Below, one piece after another: positions 8,362-17,542 of a stretch of 64,000 nucleotides of DNA. Made by a program: the position numbers and the translations under genes. The DNA is from Sessilibacter corallicola. GTDB lineage: Bacteria; Pseudomonadota; Gammaproteobacteria; Pseudomonadales; Cellvibrionaceae. The notes beneath the pieces are model-generated. The model was not told the origin of the DNA, did not search any database, and worked only from the letters and a program-made list of their open reading frames with translations. Each line of letters opens with the position of its first letter. Positions within the stretch are counted from its first letter, which is position 1. The stretch spans positions 1,364,001 to 1,428,000 of the forward strand of contig NZ_JAJSLX010000001.1 of assembly GCF_021290925.1 (NCBI RefSeq), written 5' to 3'.

Positions 8362-9056
8362 AGCCTGAACAAGGTCAAATCTGGCTGGACTTGGGTTGTG
8401 GCGAAGGCCGCCACTGTATTGGCGCATGCAACCAACAATTGCCAATAACCGTTATTGGTGTGGATCTCGGATTTCAAGATTTAATTAAAGCTCAAGAAAA
8501 ATGGCGGGAAACCAACGATTTTCACCAGCAAATTGGTTTACCCGAATTAGAACCCAGCCACTGGCTTAACGCCAATGGTTCACAATTGCCTTTTGCCGAC
8601 AACAGTATTGATGTCATTATTTGCTCCGAAGTCTTGGAGCACATTCACGATTATTTATCGGTACTAAAAGAAATTCGTCGAATACTAAAGCCCAATGGCA
8701 GATTGGCAATCAGCATTCCCAGACGCTGGCCAGAATGGATTTGTTGGCAGCTCGCCGAAGAATACGCACAAGTCGAAGGCGGACACGTTCGTATTTTTAA
8801 TCACATTACCTTAGTTCGAGAAATTCGCGAACTCGGATTTGATCACTACAGAAGTCACGGCGCTCACGCCTTACACGCACCTTACTGGTGGTTAAAATGC
8901 GCTTTTTGGCACCAGCCCAATCAGCCAATCGTAAAAAAATACCACGACTTTTTAGTTTGGGATTTAATGGAAAAACCAAAATTAACGCGCACGCTAGAAA
9001 AGCTTTTAAACCCCTGGATGGGGAAAAGCTCCGTTTATTATTTTACAGCCAGTTGA
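8334..9056 (+). CDS. Class I SAM-dependent methyltransferase
   Basis: 240 aa. Motif I is WLDLGCGEGRHCIGA (residues 18-32), with the acidic residue closing strand 2 in VIGVDLG. Motif II/III-like segments follow: LPFADNSIDVIICSEVLEHIHD and EIRRILKPNGRLAISIPR. These are typical of the UbiE/COQ5-like or methyltransferase-11 fold. The start lies inside the glycosyltransferase gene, and the toroid protein follows 48 bases later. The substrate is probably the product of the neighbouring glycosyltransferase or a lipid, but that is inference from gene order only. Confidence 0.88.
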   Translation: MHTVEYSYLKPEQGQIWLDLGCGEGRHCIGACNQQLPITVIGVDLGFQDLIKAQEKWRETNDFHQQIGLPELEPSHWLNANGSQLPFADNSIDVIICSEVLEHIHDYLSVLKEIRRILKPNGRLAISIPRRWPEWICWQLAEEYAQVEGGHVRIFNHITLVREIRELGFDHYRSHGAHALHAPYWWLKCAFWHQPNQPIVKKYHDFLVWDLMEKPKLTRTLEKLLNPWMGKSSVYYFTAS

Positions 9057-9104
9057 CACTCAGCATCTCTAATAAACTTATAAAATGAATTCAACGAGCA
9101 CGCT

Positions 9105-10163
9105 TTGACAATAACAATACAGCAATCTGCGATACAACAATCTGCGACCCAACAATTATCACCCGCATTAACAAAAGCGGCGAAATATATTATGAGCCAA
9201 CAGTCACCAACGGGCGCAATACCTTGGTTTGACGGCCACTTTGCCGACCCCTGGGATCATATTGAAGCGGCGATGGGATTAACGGTTGCTGGAAAATATC
9301 GCGAGGCACAACGTGCTTATTTATGGTTGGTACACAACCAAGAGAGAGACGGCAGCTGGTACAGTGAATACCATAAAAATTCCCACGGGGAATACGCAGC
9401 CAACACAGCCACATTAAAACAAACCCATCACGCAGCCTACATTGCCACCGGCCTTTGGCATTATTATTTGTGCACACAGGATGTAGAATTTATCCGCGAA
9501 CTTTACCCACGTGTTGAAGCGGCTTTCGATTTTATCCTGCCACTACAAACTCCCGAGGGAGAATTCAACTGGGCAGTTAACTCCAACAATGACGTGCAAG
9601 AAGATGCGCTCATTACCGCTTGCAGCTCAATTTTAAAAAGTTTGTCCTGTGCAAGCTTATTAGCTCGCACACTTAATTTTCCGTCGAACTATTTCGATCA
9701 CAGTTATCAGAAATTACAAAACGCATTAAGCAATAAACCCCATCGTTTTGACAGAACCTGGGAACCGAAAACTCGATTTTCAATGGATTGGTTCTACCCG
9801 ATTTTTTGCGGCGCGTTAACAAAAACGGCCGCAAAAACACGCCTTGAATCTCGCTGGCAAGAGTTCGTTGTCGACAACTTGGGTTGTCGCTGCGTCAGTG
9901 ACGAACCCTGGGTAACCACTGCAGAAACCTGCGAATTAATTTTCGCGCTGCTTTATTTAGAAGAAACCGAAACAGCCCAGCAACTGTTTCAACAATTACT
10001 GTCTTTACAAGATTCGTCAGACGGAGGGTTTTGGACCGGCATTGTCACACGAGACATGAGCCTGTGGCCAAAGGAAAAAACCACTTGGACCGCCGGAGCA
10101 ATCTTGCTAGCCGCTGATGCGTTATTTCAACTCAGTAACGGCCATGAAATATTAATCCGCTAA
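9105..10163 (+). CDS. Prenyltransferase/squalene-cyclase-like alpha-alpha toroid protein
   Basis: 352 aa if the TTG at 9105 is used; the first in-frame ATG is at 9192 (residue 30), giving 323 aa. The first 18 codons contain a small tandem repeat (QQSAIQQSATQQ), so the start is uncertain. The body has repeated helical-toroid signatures: AKYIMSQQSPTGAIPWFDGHFADPWDHIEAAMGL, YLWLVHNQERDGSWYSEYH, FILPLQTPEGEFNWAV and LLSLQDSSDGGFWTGIV. Such QxxDGSW-type repeats are shared by prenyltransferase beta subunits, squalene cyclases and some glycan-processing toroids. It lacks a DXDD cyclase motif that I can see. It completes the cassette begun by the glycosyltransferase. Confidence 0.72.
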   Translation: MTITIQQSAIQQSATQQLSPALTKAAKYIMSQQSPTGAIPWFDGHFADPWDHIEAAMGLTVAGKYREAQRAYLWLVHNQERDGSWYSEYHKNSHGEYAANTATLKQTHHAAYIATGLWHYYLCTQDVEFIRELYPRVEAAFDFILPLQTPEGEFNWAVNSNNDVQEDALITACSSILKSLSCASLLARTLNFPSNYFDHSYQKLQNALSNKPHRFDRTWEPKTRFSMDWFYPIFCGALTKTAAKTRLESRWQEFVVDNLGCRCVSDEPWVTTAETCELIFALLYLEETETAQQLFQQLLSLQDSSDGGFWTGIVTRDMSLWPKEKTTWTAGAILLAADALFQLSNGHEILIR

Positions 10164-10373
10164 ACTTTTTACGTTTTATTAGGCTGTGTTTTTCTTTAGA
10201 AAAGAGCAGTCAAAAACGTTAATTTGCGTTGGCAAAATAGCCTCAACCACTTCTCGATAGCCAACGCTTACTTTATTCATTTCTTTTTAATACTGATTTT
10301 CAACTGGCTTGTTGATAGCGAAGGTAACATAAACTTCCTATACTTAGAGAAAACATTGGCCAGAGAAATCTCT

Positions 10374-11096
10374 ATGACCTATTGCATTGCAATCAACCTA
10401 GACAAAGGACTTTTATTTGGCGGCGACACTCGTACCAATGCCGGGGTTGATCATATTTCAACGTACAAAAAGCTATTTACGTTTTCTAACGGCTCCACAC
10501 ACGCCATCGCAATTTTGTGTTCAGGAAATTTGGCAACCAGCCAACACCTGATCGAATCACTGAGGCGCGAAATAGAACTCGAAGAAGACAATCTTCTCAG
10601 CAAAGACTCACTGTTTGATTGCGCCAAACACGCAGGAAGAATTCTCTACGATATCATTCAAGAATCCGCGCATAATGAATCGGATAAACTCGGGGATTTT
10701 TCCAGCAACCTTTTGCTCGGCGGCCAAATTAAAGGCGAACGCCCACGACTATTTATGATTTACCCGCAGGGCAATTTTATCGAAGCCACGCGCGAAACCC
10801 CCTACTTCCAGATTGGCGAGCACAAATACGGCAAACCTATTATTGATCGAACCATTCGCTACGATCTGCCGTTGGAGCAAGCCTTAAATTCGACCTTAAT
10901 TTCGCTGGATTCAACCATCAAAAGTAACCTGTCTGTGGGTCTGCCGATGGATATCTTACTCTACGAAAAAGACAGCTACGATTTAAGCCGATACCGCCGT
11001 ATTGAGGAGTACGACGAAGACCTTCTGAACATGCGCCAGTATTGGTCGAACGGACTCAAGCAACTTCTGGAAGAACTGCCCACACCCAAAATTTAA
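10374..11096 (+). CDS. Anbu, proteasome-type peptidase (ancestral beta subunit)
   Basis: 240 aa from the ATG at 10374. The frame stays open further upstream, but that extension is hydrophobic and unlike the family. The N-terminus MTYCIAINLDKGLLFGGDTRTNAGVDHISTYKKL is characteristic of Anbu, in which Thr2 becomes the N-terminal nucleophile after Met removal; the Asp of GGDTRTN and the later Lys32/33 region complete the Ntn-hydrolase site. Anbu forms open-ring assemblies related to HslV and has weak or unknown peptidase activity. Its gene is known to travel with ATP-grasp, alpha-E and transglutaminase genes, exactly as here. A good terminator follows, so it may be expressed separately from the module downstream. 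Confidence 0.9.
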   Translation: MTYCIAINLDKGLLFGGDTRTNAGVDHISTYKKLFTFSNGSTHAIAILCSGNLATSQHLIESLRREIELEEDNLLSKDSLFDCAKHAGRILYDIIQESAHNESDKLGDFSSNLLLGGQIKGERPRLFMIYPQGNFIEATRETPYFQIGEHKYGKPIIDRTIRYDLPLEQALNSTLISLDSTIKSNLSVGLPMDILLYEKDSYDLSRYRRIEEYDEDLLNMRQYWSNGLKQLLEELPTPKI

Positions 11097-11428
11097 ATTT
11101 TCCCGCCTGCAAGCCCCATTCGGAAATATTTTTATAATATTTCCGAAATCTTTCTTTTCTTCGAGTGGCATAGAATCTGCTCCGCATATTTTTAGTGCAT
11201 TGAGGCGCTAAACGAGATATTTTTCTATGCAAAACTTTTGTTTAACCAGAATTAAATCAACATCACTTTTTGTCAATATGACATCCTTACCACTATTTAA
11301 AGTTGACTGATGAATATAAATTCCAGGCAACCAAATACAACAAGATCGAATCCCCAATCGGAAAGCTTGAGAGCTTTCATGACAAACAAAAACACAAAAA
11401 TTATTGGGCCACAGGAGCAAAGCTCGCA
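11097..11428. other. Anbu to ATP-grasp intergenic region
   Basis: About 330 bases. It holds the Anbu terminator and presumably the promoter of the ATP-grasp gene. The coding frame downstream can be extended to a TTG at 11303, but the family N-terminus and a Shine-Dalgarno favour 11429. Confidence 0.5.
11119..11160 (+). terminator. Terminator after the Anbu gene
   Basis: A perfect 12-bp stem, TTCGGAAATATT (11119-11130) with AATATTTCCGAA (11136-11147), loop TTTAT, followed by a pyrimidine tract (ATCTTTCTTTTCTTC). Confidence 0.75.
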
Positions 11429-12883
11429 ATGAGTATCAAATGGAAAGACTACGAGTGCGAAAATTTATACGACGAACTGATCAATAGTCGTGGCAATCCC
11501 AGGCAACCCGCCAAGCGTTTAGCAACCTATTTGAGTAAACTTGGTGTCGACGAACTGAATAAACGCCGACAACTCGCCGATGCGACCGTCCAAGACATGG
11601 GCGTGAGCTTCACCGTATACACCGACGAAGGCAACATTGATCGAGCTTGGCCATTCGACATTATTCCTCGGATTATTCCCGCCAAAGAGTGGAACCAAAT
11701 TGCCCTTGGCTTAAAACAACGCTTGCGCGCACTCAACCTTTTCATCAACGATATTTACCACGAACAAGCCATCATTAAAGACGGCATTGTGCCGAGCTAC
11801 CTAATTGAAAATTCGAAAAACTTCCGCCCCGAATGCGTCGGTGTGAAGCCCGCTTTTGGTGTCTGGGCGCACATCTGCGGCTCTGATTTGGTGCGTGACG
11901 GTGATGGCAAGATGTACGTGCTCGAAGATAATCTGCGAGTTCCCTCCGGTGTTTCTTACATGCTTGAGAACCGCGCCATTACAAAACGGGTTTTACCGGA
12001 AGTATTTGGCCGAGAAAACGTGCTCCCGGTAGATGACTACCCATCGCGCTTATTCGATATGCTCGCGGCACTATCGCCGAGAAAAGTAAAACAGCCTGAA
12101 ATCGTCGTGCTTACACCGGGAATTTATAATTCTGCTTATTTCGAGCACGCATTTTTAGCGCAACAAATGGGTGCGGAGTTAGTCGAAGGCTCCGATTTGC
12201 TCGTTGATAGTGACGATTGCGTTTACATGCGCACCATTAGAGGGCGCGAAAGAGTCGATGTTATTTATCGCCGCATTGACGATATGTTTATCGACCCCGA
12301 AGTTTTCGATAAAGATTCACTGCTCGGCGTACCGGGTTTAATGCGCGCCTGGAAAAAAGGCAACGTTGCCCTGGCCAACGCACCCGGTGCCGGCGTCGCC
12401 GATGACAAAGTGATTTACGCTTACGTCCCGAAAATCATCGAATATTATCTCGATGAAAAACCGTTAATTCCCAACGTACCCACCTATTTGTGCGAAAACG
12501 AAGACGATCGCAATTACGTTATCGAACACATTGCCGAGCTTGTGGTAAAACCGGCAAACGAATCCGGTGGTTACGGTATGCTGGTTGGCCCGCATTCCAC
12601 GAAAAAAGACCAAGATAAATTCGTTAAATTAATTAAAGAAAATCCACGCAATTACATCGCCCAACCCACGCTTGCGTTATCCACTGCCCCCACATTGGTT
12701 GGCAGCGATAACCCCGAACCCCGCCATTTGGATTTGCGACCATTTATTTTGCAGAGCAAAGATTTGTACGTCACCACCGGCGGGCTGACCCGTGTTGCTA
12801 TGGTGAAAGGCTCGTTGGTCGTAAACTCGTCCCAAGGCGGCGGCAGTAAAGATACGTGGATTGTGGATTCGGAGGGCGCTTAA
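11429..12883 (+). CDS. Circularly permuted ATP-grasp protein (type 2)
   Basis: 484 aa from ATG 11429, which has AGGAG 11 bases upstream and the expected N-terminus MSIKWKDYECENLYDEL. The family (CP_ATPgrasp_2) is predicted to ligate amino acids or peptides through an acyl-phosphate. Visible signatures are GVSFTVYTDEGNIDRAWPFDIIPRIIPAKEW, the family block VLEDNLRVPSGVSYMLENR, FEHAFLAQQMGAELVEGSDL, DVIYRRIDDMFIDP and the C-terminal VVKPANESGGYGMLVGP glycine-rich loop. The gene ends one base before the alpha-E start, so the two are coupled. With alpha-E and the large transglutaminase it forms module 1. Confidence 0.9.
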   Translation: MSIKWKDYECENLYDELINSRGNPRQPAKRLATYLSKLGVDELNKRRQLADATVQDMGVSFTVYTDEGNIDRAWPFDIIPRIIPAKEWNQIALGLKQRLRALNLFINDIYHEQAIIKDGIVPSYLIENSKNFRPECVGVKPAFGVWAHICGSDLVRDGDGKMYVLEDNLRVPSGVSYMLENRAITKRVLPEVFGRENVLPVDDYPSRLFDMLAALSPRKVKQPEIVVLTPGIYNSAYFEHAFLAQQMGAELVEGSDLLVDSDDCVYMRTIRGRERVDVIYRRIDDMFIDPEVFDKDSLLGVPGLMRAWKKGNVALANAPGAGVADDKVIYAYVPKIIEYYLDEKPLIPNVPTYLCENEDDRNYVIEHIAELVVKPANESGGYGMLVGPHSTKKDQDKFVKLIKENPRNYIAQPTLALSTAPTLVGSDNPEPRHLDLRPFILQSKDLYVTTGGLTRVAMVKGSLVVNSSQGGGSKDTWIVDSEGA

Positions 12884-12884
12884 G

Positions 12885-13814
12885 ATGTTATCCCGTGTTG
12901 CAGAAAGACTTTATTGGGCGGCTCGATACCTAGAGCGCGCCGAAAATACCGCGCGCTTAATCAGCGTGTACGACAATCTTCTCTACGATTTACCCAAAGA
13001 TTTATTAGACATCAGCTGGTTTAATTTAATCGATTTAAACAGCGCCGCAGAAACTTATAACCGCCGTTACAAAGTTCAAAACGAACGCAACGTAGTTAAA
13101 TTCTTAGTCGTTGATGACGACAATTTAAGCTCGATTACCTCTGCCATTAACGCCGTTCGAGAAAACCTGCGCACCACGCGCGATGTGATTCCACCGGCGG
13201 CCTGGGAGCAGGTTAACGAATTAAATATTTACGTCACCAAGCACGCAAAAGACGGTCTTCGCCGTGCCCTTCGCCACGAATTTCTCACTGAAATTATCGA
13301 GCGTTCCCAAGCACTCAACGGCCTGTTAACCGGAACCTTAATTCGCGACGAAGCCTGGCAATTTTTAAAACTCGGTCGCAACATAGAGCGCGCCGATATG
13401 ACCACGCGCATTCTCGATGCCGGTGCTGCGGTTTTAGAAAACAATAAAATCTTTAAAACCTCAAACCCAGCGCAATTAATTTGGGGCAACGTGTTGCGCT
13501 CCCAGGGTGCTTACATGAGTTACCGACGCGCGGTGAAATCCACGGTTCGCGGCAGTGATGTGGCTCGATTCCTACTGGACGAAGTGCTGTTGCCAAGATC
13601 GGTCGCCTATTGCAGCGATCAAATCAAACAGGCAGCCACAAATCTTTCACAAGCCTCTGGTAGAAAACAACCCGTTAAAACGGATTTACCCGTTTATACC
13701 ATCGAAGAAGAAGACGACTTAGGCGCAGATTTTCGTAATTACCTAAACGATCTGCAGCTCGCCATCGGCGACCTTCACCTACAAGTCTGCAACAACTGGT
13801 TTGCCCGAGATTAA
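12885..13814 (+). CDS. Alpha-E domain protein
   Basis: 309 aa, all-helical alpha-E family (DUF403). It starts MLSRVAERLYWAARYLERAENTARLISVYDNLLYDLP, the standard N-terminus of the family, which has two further ExxR-type helices (LKLGRNIERADMTTRIL). The biochemical role is unknown. It nearly always accompanies a circularly permuted ATP-grasp, either next door or fused to it, and is thought to assist it in a peptide-ligation pathway. The ATG at 12885 follows the ATP-grasp stop by one base; the frame can also be read from 12861 but would then overlap. Confidence 0.93.
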   Translation: MLSRVAERLYWAARYLERAENTARLISVYDNLLYDLPKDLLDISWFNLIDLNSAAETYNRRYKVQNERNVVKFLVVDDDNLSSITSAINAVRENLRTTRDVIPPAAWEQVNELNIYVTKHAKDGLRRALRHEFLTEIIERSQALNGLLTGTLIRDEAWQFLKLGRNIERADMTTRILDAGAAVLENNKIFKTSNPAQLIWGNVLRSQGAYMSYRRAVKSTVRGSDVARFLLDEVLLPRSVAYCSDQIKQAATNLSQASGRKQPVKTDLPVYTIEEEDDLGADFRNYLNDLQLAIGDLHLQVCNNWFARD

Positions 13815-13871
13815 CGGAACTTGCGCGGCGTTGGCTGCGCTAAAGCTGCCTGATTCAGCAAGGAATTCAAC

Positions 13872-16800
13872 ATGACGATTCGCGTCAAGCTGCTCCATAA
13901 AACGCACTATAAATTCGATCGCCCGATTAATGTCGGCGCCCATATTTTGCGCCTGCGACCGGCGCCGCACTCACGCACAAAAATTCACGGTTACTCGTTA
14001 AAAATTCTGCCGCAAGATCATTTTTTAAATTGGCAACAAGACCCGTTCGGCAACTTCCAAGCGCGTTTGGTATTTCCAGAATTAACCAAAGAACTGGCGT
14101 TTGAAGTCGAAGTTATCGCCGACATGACGGCGATCAACCCCTTCGATTTTTTCGTTGAAGAATACGCCGAAGAATTTCCATTTAAATACGACGAGCAATT
14201 GCTCAGCGAATTAAAACCCTATTTAGAAACCGAAGAACACGACAGCCCATTGCTGAAACAATGGCTAGAATCCGTCGACACAGACGAATCTGTTCGCAGC
14301 ATCGATTTTTTGGTGGCACTCAACACGCGCTTACAGCAAGAAATCGACTACAACATTCGCATGGAACCCGGCGTTCAGAGCTGCCAAAAAACGCTCGAAA
14401 TTAAAAAAGGTTCCTGCCGCGACAGCGCTTGGCTGCTGGTACAAATTCTTCGCCATTTAGGATTGGCCGCACGCTTCACCTCAGGTTACTTGGTGCAGCT
14501 GACGTCGGATAAAGAATCCCTCGACGGCCCGTCTGGACCCGAACAAGACTTCACCGATTTACACGCCTGGTGCGAGGTGTATTTACCGGGCGCAGGTTGG
14601 ATTGGCCTCGATCCAACCTCTGGCTTGTTTGCCAGCGAAGGGCATATTCCCCTGGCGTGCACGCCACACCCTGTTTCTGCTGCACCGGTTACCGGTGCCA
14701 TTGATAAATGCGAAGTTGAGTTCGAATTCAGCAACGAAGTTTTCCGCGTTCACGAAGATCCACGCGTAACCAAACCTTACGTACAAGAAGACTGGCAAGC
14801 GATTCAAGCACTGGGTAAAGCAGTCGACGAAGAACTCAACCAAAACGACGTTCGCCTCACCATGGGCGGCGAACCGACGTTTGTTTCTGTCGACGATATG
14901 GAATCCGCCCAGTGGAATACCGACGCCCTCGGCGACGACAAATTAAAACTGGCGAAGGATTTATTACTGCGTTTGCGAGAGCGTTTCGCCCCCAACGGTC
15001 TGTTGCATTACGGCCAAGGCAAGTGGTATCCCGGTGAAGAAATTCCCCGTTGGGCCTTGGGCGTATTTTGGCGTTTAGATGGCAAACCTCTTTGGAATGA
15101 TCCCGAGTTGCTGGCGCGGGTGGATCACGATTACGGCTTTGGGCCAGAAGACGCACAACAGTTTTCCAAAGCGCTGACCGAAAAATTAGGGTTGGATGAA
15201 CAATACATCCAACCGGCGTTTGAAGACGCCCTGCACTACTTAGATTTAGAAGAACAATTGCCAGTTGATCTCGATCCCCTGAAAGCGGATTTATCCGATA
15301 ACCTTGAGCGCAAGCGCTTGGCGAAATTACTTCGGCGCGGCTTAAACACCGTTACCGGTTACGCCATTCCGGTCGCCTGGGATTACGGCAACAGCTGCTG
15401 GATGAGCACCCAATGGGAATTCCGTCGCGGGCATTTAGCGCTGATTCCGGGTGACTCGCCCATGGGTTTCCGTCTGCCATTGGATTCCTTGCCAACTCTG
15501 GATGAAAAAATTCTCAAGCTGCATCAAGAACCAGAGCGCGACCCGTTTGAGGAGCGCGAAAAGCAAATCACCGCGCCTTACATTTACTCCGACGAATACG
15601 GCCAAATCAGCCCAGGGCCACGCAAATTAATGACCATTGGCGCCGACGCCAAACCGGAAGAACTGCTTGAGGCCGACAATAAGGACGATCTCTATCAACA
15701 CTGGGTGAAAACCCTGCGCACGTGTATTTGCGTGGAGCCCCGCGATGGCAAACTTTATTTGTTCCTGCCGCCGCTGCAGTATCTTGAGCACTACGTCGCC
15801 TTAATCAACGCGATCGAAGAAACCGCCAAAGAGCTGAAATTACCGGTAGTTATCGAAGGTTACGAGCCGCCAAAAGATTTCCGCCTACAAAAGCTGTTAG
15901 TCACCCCAGACCCAGGCGTGATCGAGGTGAACATTCATCCGTCGAAGTCCTGGCAAGAACTGGTGAATAACACCACAGCCTTATACGAAGAAGCCTTTAA
16001 ATCGCGCCTTGGCACCGATGCCTTTATGGTCGACGGTCGCCACACCGGCACTGGCGGCGGCAATCACATCACCCTAGGGGGATTGTCTCCCGCCGATAGC
16101 CCACTGTTGCGCCGCCCAGATATTCTGCGCAGCTTTATCACCTTCTGGCAGCACCATCCTTCGTTGTCTTACATTTTCTCTGGCATGTTTATCGGCCCAA
16201 CGTCGCAATCGCCGCGCGTGGACGAAGGCCGCGACGAAATGCTGTATGAGCTGGAAATTGCTTTCCAGCAAATGCCCGATGGTGAAGTCGCTCAGCCTTG
16301 GTTGGTGGATCGCTTGATGCGCAACCTGCTTGTGGACATTACCGGCAACACTCACCGCGCCGAATTCTGTATCGACAAGCTCTACTCGCCAGGCAGCGCC
16401 AGTGGTCGCCAAGGCATTTTGGAATTCCGCGGTTTCGAAATGCCGCCGCACGAACACATGGCACTGGTGCAAGCGCTGTTGATTCGCACACTGCTTGCTC
16501 GCTTTTGGAAAGAGCCCTACCGCAAACCGTTAGTGCGTTGGGGCACGGAACTGCACGATCGCTTTATGCTGCCTCATTACGCGTGGGCAGACATGAAAGA
16601 CGTAGTCGATGATCTCAACCGTCACGGTTACCCATTCCAGCTACATTGGCTGGCGCCATTTGAGGAATTCCGTTATCCCCATTATGGTCGTGTGCAAATT
16701 GATGATATCGAGATGGAATTGCGTTGGGCGATTGAGCCTTGGCACGTGCTCGGCGAAGAAATTTCCAGCTTTGGCACCGCTCGCTATGTCGACAGCTCTG

Positions 16801-17282
16801 TGGAACGCTTGCAAATTAAAGTGCGCGGCCTGACCGACAGCCGTTACGTAGTCGCCTGTAATGGCCGTCGCGTGCCGCTGAAATCCACGGGTCGCCACGG
16901 TGAATACGTTGCCGGTGTTCGCTACCGCGCTTGGGCGCCGCCATCTGCGCTGCACCCAACCATTGGCATTCACGCGCCGCTGACGTTTGATTTGATCGAT
17001 ACCTGGAACGGCCTCGCCATCGGCGGTTGCACTTATCACGTCAGCCACCAAGGTGGCCGCTCCTACGACGACTACCCGGTCAACGCGATGGCCGCAGAAA
17101 CACGGCGCACCAATCGCTTTGAAGACTTTAACCACACTCAAGGGCCATTCACACCGCGTCCAGAGTACGATGCGATTCGCGAATTCTTCCCCAACAATGA
17201 ACCACCGCGACCAATGGCACCGCCGCCGGAAGAACCCACCGATGAGTACCCGTACACGTTAGATCTCAGGAAATCGCAATAA
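13872..17282 (+). CDS. Transglutaminase-like protein with C-terminal DUF2126 domain
   Basis: 1136 aa, the usual length of this large two-part family. Residues 1-90 are the beta-rich N-terminal domain (MTIRVKLLHKTHYKFDRPINVGAHILRLRPAP). The transglutaminase core has the triad Cys in KKGSCRDSAWLL (about 178), His in TDLHAWCEVY (about 235) and Asp in WIGLDPTSG (about 250). From about residue 300 onwards is DUF2126, with TMGGEPTFVSVDDME, HTGTGGGNHITLGG and a glutamine-synthetase/amidoligase-like pattern. An AAGGAA element lies just before the ATG. This third gene of module 1 probably hydrolyses or transfers peptide bonds made by the ATP-grasp partner, which is inference from context. A terminator follows about 185 bases later. 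Confidence 0.92.
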   Translation: MTIRVKLLHKTHYKFDRPINVGAHILRLRPAPHSRTKIHGYSLKILPQDHFLNWQQDPFGNFQARLVFPELTKELAFEVEVIADMTAINPFDFFVEEYAEEFPFKYDEQLLSELKPYLETEEHDSPLLKQWLESVDTDESVRSIDFLVALNTRLQQEIDYNIRMEPGVQSCQKTLEIKKGSCRDSAWLLVQILRHLGLAARFTSGYLVQLTSDKESLDGPSGPEQDFTDLHAWCEVYLPGAGWIGLDPTSGLFASEGHIPLACTPHPVSAAPVTGAIDKCEVEFEFSNEVFRVHEDPRVTKPYVQEDWQAIQALGKAVDEELNQNDVRLTMGGEPTFVSVDDMESAQWNTDALGDDKLKLAKDLLLRLRERFAPNGLLHYGQGKWYPGEEIPRWALGVFWRLDGKPLWNDPELLARVDHDYGFGPEDAQQFSKALTEKLGLDEQYIQPAFEDALHYLDLEEQLPVDLDPLKADLSDNLERKRLAKLLRRGLNTVTGYAIPVAWDYGNSCWMSTQWEFRRGHLALIPGDSPMGFRLPLDSLPTLDEKILKLHQEPERDPFEEREKQITAPYIYSDEYGQISPGPRKLMTIGADAKPEELLEADNKDDLYQHWVKTLRTCICVEPRDGKLYLFLPPLQYLEHYVALINAIEETAKELKLPVVIEGYEPPKDFRLQKLLVTPDPGVIEVNIHPSKSWQELVNNTTALYEEAFKSRLGTDAFMVDGRHTGTGGGNHITLGGLSPADSPLLRRPDILRSFITFWQHHPSLSYIFSGMFIGPTSQSPRVDEGRDEMLYELEIAFQQMPDGEVAQPWLVDRLMRNLLVDITGNTHRAEFCIDKLYSPGSASGRQGILEFRGFEMPPHEHMALVQALLIRTLLARFWKEPYRKPLVRWGTELHDRFMLPHYAWADMKDVVDDLNRHGYPFQLHWLAPFEEFRYPHYGRVQIDDIEMELRWAIEPWHVLGEEISSFGTARYVDSSVERLQIKVRGLTDSRYVVACNGRRVPLKSTGRHGEYVAGVRYRAWAPPSALHPTIGIHAPLTFDLIDTWNGLAIGGCTYHVSHQGGRSYDDYPVNAMAAETRRTNRFEDFNHTQGPFTPRPEYDAIREFFPNNEPPRPMAPPPEEPTDEYPYTLDLRKSQ

Positions 17283-17466
17283 AACCATTATCAGCAGAAG
17301 CTACTATACTCTGTAATAGTCATTCATTGACGGTACAAACTAACCTTGTGCAAATAGTGAATTGATATAACGACATTGAATGTATCAGCTATCTGCTGAA
17401 TAATGATTCGCAAGATTAGTTTATGACGGGCCTCAGCAAATCAGAACTTGCCTGACGCCAACGGAG

Positions 17467-17497
17467 AACGGGCTCACTCACGAGCCCGTTTTTGTCT
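17467..17497 (+). terminator. Terminator between the two ATP-grasp modules
   Basis: Perfect 9-bp stem AACGGGCTC (17467-17475) with GAGCCCGTT (17482-17490), loop ACTCAC, then TTTGTCTTTT. It separates module 1 from the fused ATP-grasp/alpha-E gene that starts only 46 bases later, so module 2 needs its own promoter or readthrough. Confidence 0.88.
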
Positions 17498-17542
17498 TTT
17501 GGACAAATCTTCTGAACAAGATCGCCTGAGCAAAAACCCATT

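Noticed and set aside
10224-10373. N-terminal extension of the Anbu frame
   Set aside because: Hydrophobic and unlike the family; Anbu needs Thr directly after the initiator Met, which the ATG at 10374 provides.
11303-11428. TTG-initiated extension of the ATP-grasp protein
   Set aside because: Family N-terminus and AGGAG both point to 11429.
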